Assembly (NCBI GenBank): GCA_003649915.1
Contig: QMTG01000013.1
Location: 1 to 15,535 of the forward strand
Reading direction: 5' to 3'
DNA: 15,535 nucleotides
From: Thermoplasmata archaeon
Lineage (GTDB): Archaea; Thermoplasmatota; Thermoplasmata; B31-G17
The notes beneath the pieces are model-generated. The model made no database searches. It saw only the letters and a program-made list of their open reading frames with translations, and was not told where the DNA came from. Position 1 is the stretch's first letter. Every line of letters starts with the position of its first letter. The position numbers were made by a program, and so were the translations under genes. Shown in pieces: positions 11,500-15,535 of this stretch.

Positions 11500-13248
11500 T
11501 TACACGTAGTAGTACTCACCCCTATCCTTTTGCTCCCTGTCCAGCCTTGAGCCGGGCTTGTTGACCCTTGGTCTGCCGCTTTCCTCATCTCTTCTGAACG
11601 TGATCTCCAACTCTGATAGAAATAGGTTCATGCCCTCACGCATTGGCATGGGGCCCTGAGCACTACCGTGGACGGAAGGAGTACCGCTGAAAACCATGAG
11701 CGAGTCGGCGATCATGTCTATGAAATAAATATCGTGGTCCACAACAAGTGCCGGTTTTTCGCTCTTTTCCACAAATCTTCTTATGACCCTTGCCAACAGT
11801 ATTCTCATGTTCACATCAAGGTACGCAGATGGCTCATCAATCAAGTATATGTCTGCATTCTTGCTTAGACATAGAGCTGTGGCGACTATTTGTAACTCTC
11901 CCCCAGAGAGAGATGCAACACTTCTGTTCCACAGTTTATCAATACTCAGGGGTTTTATGACCTCTACGCTTATGAAGTCCGTCACATTCTGGAAAAGTTC
12001 GCCTACTGAGCACTCAATATCTGCCTTTATGTACTGAGGCTTATAACTTACCCTAACCTTCCTTTCAACCCTTCCCTCATCCGCTTTCTCAACGCCTGCG
12101 AGTATCTTCACAAAAGTTGTTTTTCCAATGGCGTTCGGGCCAACCACGCCTACGACTTCAGCCCTTCGTATACTTCCACCATTTACTTCAAGCACAAAAT
12201 CGCCGTAATTTTTTGATATTTTGGTGAACGAAAGCACTGGGAGGAGTTCTTCCCCGCTTCTCGGAGGATGCTTCTCAAACGTTATGGCCTTTTCCCTAAT
12301 TCTCACGTTCTCCTGCACGAGATAGCCATCGAGATACTCGTTAATCCCACGCCTTGTTCCCTTCTTTTTTGTAAAAACACCGTATGCCCCGCGAACACCA
12401 TAGACTATGTGAAGCGTGTCGGCAAGAAAATCCAGTATTGCCAAATCGTGTTCAACCACAATAACGCATCTTTTTTTTGCAAAATCTGATAGAGCCTTTG
12501 CCATGTTCATCCTCTGCCTTATATCCAAATAAGATGTAGGCTCGTCAAAGAAGTATATGTCTGCATCTCTTAGCATAGTAAGCGCTATTGCCAGCCTTTG
12601 CATTTCTCCCCCCGAAAGATTAGAGCACTTTCTTGAATAAAACGATGATATCTCCATGGAGGAGCATACAAAATCGGCAAGATCATTTTCATCATGATGC
12701 CTTATAACATCTTTGACTATAGAATCACCAAAATTTTTGATTATGTACTCTATTTGCTGCGGCTTCAACGACGCCCTTATCTCCTTATTTGCCACGGACC
12801 TCAGATAATGCCTAACTTCTGTACTCCTCATGCCCTCCAACACGAAGTCCCAATCCACCTTTTTATCGTAAAACCCTAGGTTTGGAATAAGCATACCTGC
12901 GAGAATATTTATTGCCGTGGTCTTACCAGTACCGTTTTCTCCAAGTATTCCCACAACCTCACCCTTAACAGGCACTGGCAGCCCGAATAAGCGGAAAGAG
13001 TTTGGACCATACTGGTGCACGAGCTCTTCCCGTAACTCGTCGGAGAGTCTTATTATTTTTATGGCTTCAAACGGGCATTTATGCGCGCATATTCCACAAC
13101 CCATGCACAGTTCCTCGGCAATAACAGGCTTTCCGTCCTCAATTTTCACAGTTTCCTTCCCAGTCCTGACCATGGGACAGTATTTCATGCACTCAAGTGC
13201 ACATTTTTTGGGCTGGCACCTATCTCTGTCAATCCACGCTATTCTCAT
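11500..13248 (-). CDS. ABCE1/Rli1 ribosome recycling ATPase
   Basis: Splits 70S ribosomes after termination together with aRF1/Pelota and stays on the small subunit. Numbered from the chosen ATG (13248), the 582-aa protein has the twin [4Fe-4S] domain with all eight cysteines (C11, C16, C20, C24 and C48, C51, C54, C58). Next come NBD1 with Walker A GENGTGKT (103-110), signature LSGGEMQR and Walker B IYFFDEPTSYLDI, then NBD2 with GPNAIGKTT, LSGGELQI and IYLIDEPSAYLDV. It ends with the family's SGRPRVNKPGSRLDREQKD segment and a C-terminal GEYYY. The upstream in-frame extension to 13278 is rejected: GGAGTGAG overlapping the apgM stop is placed correctly for the ATG at 13248. It is the last gene of an operon with DUF92 and apgM, 7 bp behind apgM. 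Confidence 0.96.
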   Translation of the reverse strand: MRIAWIDRDRCQPKKCALECMKYCPMVRTGKETVKIEDGKPVIAEELCMGCGICAHKCPFEAIKIIRLSDELREELVHQYGPNSFRLFGLPVPVKGEVVGILGENGTGKTTAINILAGMLIPNLGFYDKKVDWDFVLEGMRSTEVRHYLRSVANKEIRASLKPQQIEYIIKNFGDSIVKDVIRHHDENDLADFVCSSMEISSFYSRKCSNLSGGEMQRLAIALTMLRDADIYFFDEPTSYLDIRQRMNMAKALSDFAKKRCVIVVEHDLAILDFLADTLHIVYGVRGAYGVFTKKKGTRRGINEYLDGYLVQENVRIREKAITFEKHPPRSGEELLPVLSFTKISKNYGDFVLEVNGGSIRRAEVVGVVGPNAIGKTTFVKILAGVEKADEGRVERKVRVSYKPQYIKADIECSVGELFQNVTDFISVEVIKPLSIDKLWNRSVASLSGGELQIVATALCLSKNADIYLIDEPSAYLDVNMRILLARVIRRFVEKSEKPALVVDHDIYFIDMIADSLMVFSGTPSVHGSAQGPMPMREGMNLFLSELEITFRRDEESGRPRVNKPGSRLDREQKDRGEYYYV

Positions 13249-13255
13249 AATACAC

Positions 13256-14488
13256 TCACTCCCCAAACTTCTCCCCAATGCCTGCTTGGTCTAAAAGCAC
13301 ACGGATTAAGTCTGTACCTCTGAGAACGCCAAGAGCCCCCGAGGCTACAGACACCTCGCTATAGTGCTTTACAGTGTCCGTCCTGCATGATGGGGCGTAT
13401 ACGAGCAGCGGAACAGGATCAGCCGTGTGCTCCCTGACGCTAACTGGTGTGGCATGGTCTGATGTGAGGGCAAGCACGTGCTCGTAGTCCATAACATGAT
13501 TTAAGAGTGGTGCAATCTCTCTGTCAATTCTTTCTATAGCCTCAACCTTGCCCCTGAAATCGCCGTCATGCCCGTATATATCAGTCATCTTTATGTTCAA
13601 AAGCACAAGGTCGTAATTGTTCTCCAGAAGTTTAACCGCAAGTTCAGCCTTGAACCCAACGTCTGTATCCTTCCCGCCCGTGATTCTCTCATGCATGAAT
13701 ATGCGCATGCCAAGCGCGCGGGCCACTCCACGCACGAGTGCTACGCCGGATATGCACGCCCCTCTTATGCCAAAAACCTCTTTTATGCTTGCAACGGGCT
13801 TATACGCTCCAGCCCCACGTAAAAGTACAGCGTTTGCGGGTGGTAGCCCTCTCTTCTTCCTTTCTCTGTTTATGGGCGATCTGCGAAGGGCGTCCATCAT
13901 ATACGCCGTGTATTTATTGACAAGAAGGGCTGTTCTCTCGCAATCTTTGGTACCCACAAAGGGGATAGCCCTATTTGGAGGCACTCCAACCCTATGTGGA
14001 TCAGTATCGGATATCGCACTGCAAAGCCCGTGGTCACGTATTACCACAACAGCCCTGTGCTCAACAGTGTGCTCTATTATGAATTCTACACCATCAATTT
14101 CTACCGTTTTGTGGTCTTTTAGCAGTTCTCTAGCCTCCTCTGTAGATATTCTTCCAGCCCTTCTGTCAACTATTTTTCCCCTTTCTATTGTTGCCAAGTT
14201 TGCCCTGAAAGCAATATCACCAGGCTTTAAATCAAACCCTGCCCCCAGCGCCTCGTACGGTCCTCGACCGCAGTAGTTCTCATAGGGGTTGTACCCTAGT
14301 ATTGCGAGATGGGCAGTATCACTCCCCGGAGCCACTCCTGGCGCTATCGTGTACATCAAGCCGCACATTCCGAGAGTGCAAATACCATCGATATTTTCAT
14401 GCCTAGCGTGATGCAATGGTGTTGCGTTGTTGAGCGCCCTTACTCCTCTATCTGCAGCGCCATCCATTATTACTATTACCATGCCCAT
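13256..14488 (-). CDS. apgM: 2,3-bisphosphoglycerate-independent phosphoglycerate mutase, archaeal type
   Basis: Interconverts 3- and 2-phosphoglycerate in glycolysis and gluconeogenesis without a bisphosphoglycerate cofactor, using two metal ions and a phosphoserine intermediate. The 410-aa protein belongs to the alkaline phosphatase superfamily. Metal ligand Asp9 lies in IVIMDGAAD, the nucleophile is Ser56 (APGSDTAHLAILGY), and the second metal cluster is D303/H307 (MTDIYGHDGD), D344/H345 (LTSDHATP) and H354. The motif usually written NIKGTD reads NIKMTD here, a minor change. The start overlaps the DUF92 stop by 13 bp with GGTGGT before it; an ATG two codons later (14482) is an alternative. 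It is co-transcribed with DUF92 upstream and ABCE1 downstream. Confidence 0.95.
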   Translation of the reverse strand: MGMVIVIMDGAADRGVRALNNATPLHHARHENIDGICTLGMCGLMYTIAPGVAPGSDTAHLAILGYNPYENYCGRGPYEALGAGFDLKPGDIAFRANLATIERGKIVDRRAGRISTEEARELLKDHKTVEIDGVEFIIEHTVEHRAVVVIRDHGLCSAISDTDPHRVGVPPNRAIPFVGTKDCERTALLVNKYTAYMMDALRRSPINRERKKRGLPPANAVLLRGAGAYKPVASIKEVFGIRGACISGVALVRGVARALGMRIFMHERITGGKDTDVGFKAELAVKLLENNYDLVLLNIKMTDIYGHDGDFRGKVEAIERIDREIAPLLNHVMDYEHVLALTSDHATPVSVREHTADPVPLLVYAPSCRTDTVKHYSEVSVASGALGVLRGTDLIRVLLDQAGIGEKFGE

Positions 14489-15228
14489 AGTACCACCAAC
14501 ATTATTATCACGGTTGCGAGAGAGGATATGAAGTTCACACCATGCTTGCCTACAAGTCCTCTTTTCTCTATAGTAGCGCCAAGTAAACTATCGATCTGGC
14601 AGCCAATAAATCCAAACGCTGTTATTATGGAAAATTGCCACAAAGTTGGGCCAATGCCCTGCAATATATCTAGTATGTAAAGACCCATTGCTGCCACGTA
14701 TATTGAGGCTATAAAAGCCCAGAATTCGCCATACAATGAAATACCGCCATTTGTGCCTGGTTTTACCCTCTTAAAGTTCGTTATTAAATAAGTGTTCGGT
14801 GATAAAACCCCTAACTCGCTAGCCAGCGTGTCAGAGGCCGCAACCCCAATTGATGTTAGGTAGAGTGTAACAGCAGTCTTTTCTGTAAGCATGCCTAGGC
14901 CGTAAACCACGGCAATAGTTGTTGGCACAGACCCCGTGGCCAATACATTGCGTGTTCTCCTCTCACCCTTAACACCTTCCTGAACACCGAGTTTTTCCTT
15001 AACGCTGAACTTGTACTTTGTGGATAAAAAACTCGTGATTAAAAATATTAGTAGGATGAAAATCCACGGAAAACCACCAAATATTCCTATAAGCATGCCG
15101 AGGCTGAACGCTGCTAGGGTACCAGTTAGGGTTAGCAATCCGCGCAAGTATACAATTATTGCTATTACAGCACATATGATGAGGGTTAGCTTCATATTGG
15201 CAACGTCTAGCGCCATCATTTCAACCAC
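14476..15228 (-). CDS. DUF92/TMEM19 family membrane protein, possible prenyl-phosphate kinase
   Basis: A 250-aa integral membrane protein with about seven or eight hydrophobic segments (approximately 14-28, 33-51, 54-70, 100-113, 118-135, 167-187, 197-214, 233-250). Family motifs are ASDTLASELG (131-140), PGTNGGISLYG (157-167) and GCQIDSLLGATIEKRG (209-224), with the closing HGVNFISS. A plant relative in this family, VTE6, is a phytyl-phosphate kinase. An archaeal role in recycling isoprenoid phosphates for membrane lipids is therefore reasonable but unproven. The start is uncertain: GTG 15228 fits a leaderless message 30 bp from the TATA box, while ATG 15219 and 15216 have only a weak ribosome site. 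First gene of the operon with apgM and ABCE1. Confidence 0.85.
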   Translation of the reverse strand: MVEMMALDVANMKLTLIICAVIAIIVYLRGLLTLTGTLAAFSLGMLIGIFGGFPWIFILLIFLITSFLSTKYKFSVKEKLGVQEGVKGERRTRNVLATGSVPTTIAVVYGLGMLTEKTAVTLYLTSIGVAASDTLASELGVLSPNTYLITNFKRVKPGTNGGISLYGEFWAFIASIYVAAMGLYILDILQGIGPTLWQFSIITAFGFIGCQIDSLLGATIEKRGLVGKHGVNFISSLATVIIMLVVLWAW

Positions 15229-15254
15229 GTTATAGGAGAGAAAAGGCTAACATG

Positions 15255-15262
15255 CTATAAAT
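15255..15262 (-). promoter_or_regulatory. TATA box of the DUF92-apgM-ABCE1 operon
   Basis: On the minus strand ATTTATAG is centred about 30 bp from the GTG at 15228, giving a transcript beginning at or just before that codon. Both downstream genes lack room for their own promoters, so this is probably the sole promoter of the operon. Confidence 0.5.
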
Positions 15263-15310
15263 CTTATTTGGTGAGCAATTGTATCTAGGAAGAAATAAAT
15301 GCAAAAATTT

Positions 15311-15334
15311 AATTACTAAGAGAACAATTACTAA
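15311..15334. repeat. Direct repeat upstream of the CBS-domain gene
   Basis: AATTACTAA occurs at 15311-15319 and again at 15326-15334, a 15-bp period, and AGAAC follows each copy at a variable distance (15321-15325 and 15340-15344). It sits 35-58 bp before the CBS-domain start, near the expected promoter (TATA candidates AAATAAAT at about 15292-15299 and TTTAATTA at about 15308-15315). A regulator site or simple AT-rich chance are both possible. Confidence 0.3.
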
Positions 15335-15368
15335 TAACGAGAACCAAGCGGGATTGGTGATATGAGCC

Positions 15369-15535
15369 ATGAAAACGAGGAAGATTACAGTAGGAGATAT
15401 ATTGGAGAAGGAGCCTGTGACAGCCGCTGCCGATACGACGGTAAGTGAGGCAGCCAAGATCATGAAGGAAAAGAGGGTTGGAAGCATAGTTGTTGTTGAT
15501 GGAAAGAAGCCTATAGGGATAGTGACAGAGAGGGA
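15369..15535 (+). CDS. CBS-domain protein, N-terminal part (3' truncated by window)
   Basis: Fifty-five codons are visible before the window ends. They encode a typical first CBS motif. TVGDILEKEPVTAAAD begins near residue 7, SEAAKIMKEKRVGSIVVVD follows with the central strand, and PIGIVTER closes the motif at about residues 48-55. CBS pairs bind adenine nucleotides or SAM and regulate attached domains; archaeal genomes carry many stand-alone versions. What follows this domain is not visible, so the full protein could be a two-to-four CBS protein or a fusion. The start is set by GGTGAT (15356-15361) at 7-nt spacing. It is transcribed divergently from the DUF92 operon across a 140-bp spacer. 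Confidence 0.85.
   Translation, partial: MKTRKITVGDILEKEPVTAAADTTVSEAAKIMKEKRVGSIVVVDGKKPIGIVTER

Noticed and set aside
13617..14276. A 219-codon open frame on the plus strand opposite apgM
   Set aside because: It lies wholly antisense to a clear ApgM with intact catalytic residues, has no family motif, and is Ser/Pro/Ala-rich as expected of a complement frame.
15230..15487. An 85-codon hydrophobic minus-strand frame across the CBS gene start
   Set aside because: It overlaps a clear CBS motif on the other strand and both promoter regions; hydrophobicity is a by-product of the complement of Lys/Glu-rich codons.
1..15535. tRNA, rRNA, CRISPR arrays, insertion sequences or prophage genes
   Set aside because: No T-arm-like GGTTCRAATCC motif in the spacers, no regular direct-repeat array, no transposase or integrase motif, and base composition is even throughout by eye.

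Overview
This window is chromosomal DNA from an archaeon. The gene set is diagnostic: archaeal Toprim primase DnaG, RadB, ABCE1/Rli1, the diphthamide enzyme Dph2, archaeal-type phosphoglycerate mutase, pantoate kinase beside CoaBC, a UPF0147 protein, and a LonB-type AAA+ ATPase. TATA boxes sit about 25-30 bp upstream of starts, some mRNAs look leaderless, and others carry GGAGGTGA-type ribosome sites. I infer a euryarchaeal lineage, perhaps Thermoplasmatota (Aciduliprofundum-like). That placement rests on general impression only and is not proven by the window. There is no sign of phage, transposons, CRISPR, tRNA or rRNA; this is a dense housekeeping region.

Layout. (1) 1-669: 3' part of glutamate dehydrogenase, followed by T-rich terminator sequence. 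(2) 670-3682: a roughly 230-bp intergenic region with a TATA box and a highly structured leader, then dnaG and, 13 bp later, a LonB-like ATPase with no protease domain. (3) 3717-4503, minus: two separately promoted genes, a RimI-type GNAT acetyltransferase and a UPF0147 protein. (4) 4718-7417: an overlapping three-gene operon made of an unrecognised 203-aa protein, CoaBC and pantoate kinase, with a palindromic operator candidate in front. (5) 7491-9114: a membrane-anchored zinc-ribbon protein overlapping asparaginyl-tRNA synthetase. (6) 9247-10317, minus: dph2. (7) 10438-11497: an unrecognised small acidic protein overlapping radB. (8) 11500-15228, minus: a tightly packed operon of DUF92 membrane protein, ApgM and ABCE1. 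(9) From 15369: the start of a CBS-domain protein running off the end.

Themes. Genes 4-7 plus the neighbours of asnS and dph2 cover CoA synthesis, translation and its modification, and recombination. Several operons begin with or contain small unknown proteins translationally coupled to a well-known enzyme (203-aa with CoaBC, zinc ribbon with AsnRS, 128-aa with RadB).

The most interesting items are as follows. The dnaG leader (about 740-897) can form mutually exclusive long stems and contains a tiny ORF with its own ribosome site that overlaps the dnaG start. The LonB-like ATPase carries a CxxC...CxxC zinc ribbon where LonB normally has its membrane hairpin, and it ends without an S16 peptidase domain. 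Three clean inverted repeats sit in promoter regions (4682-4698, 7409-7441, 10364-10430).
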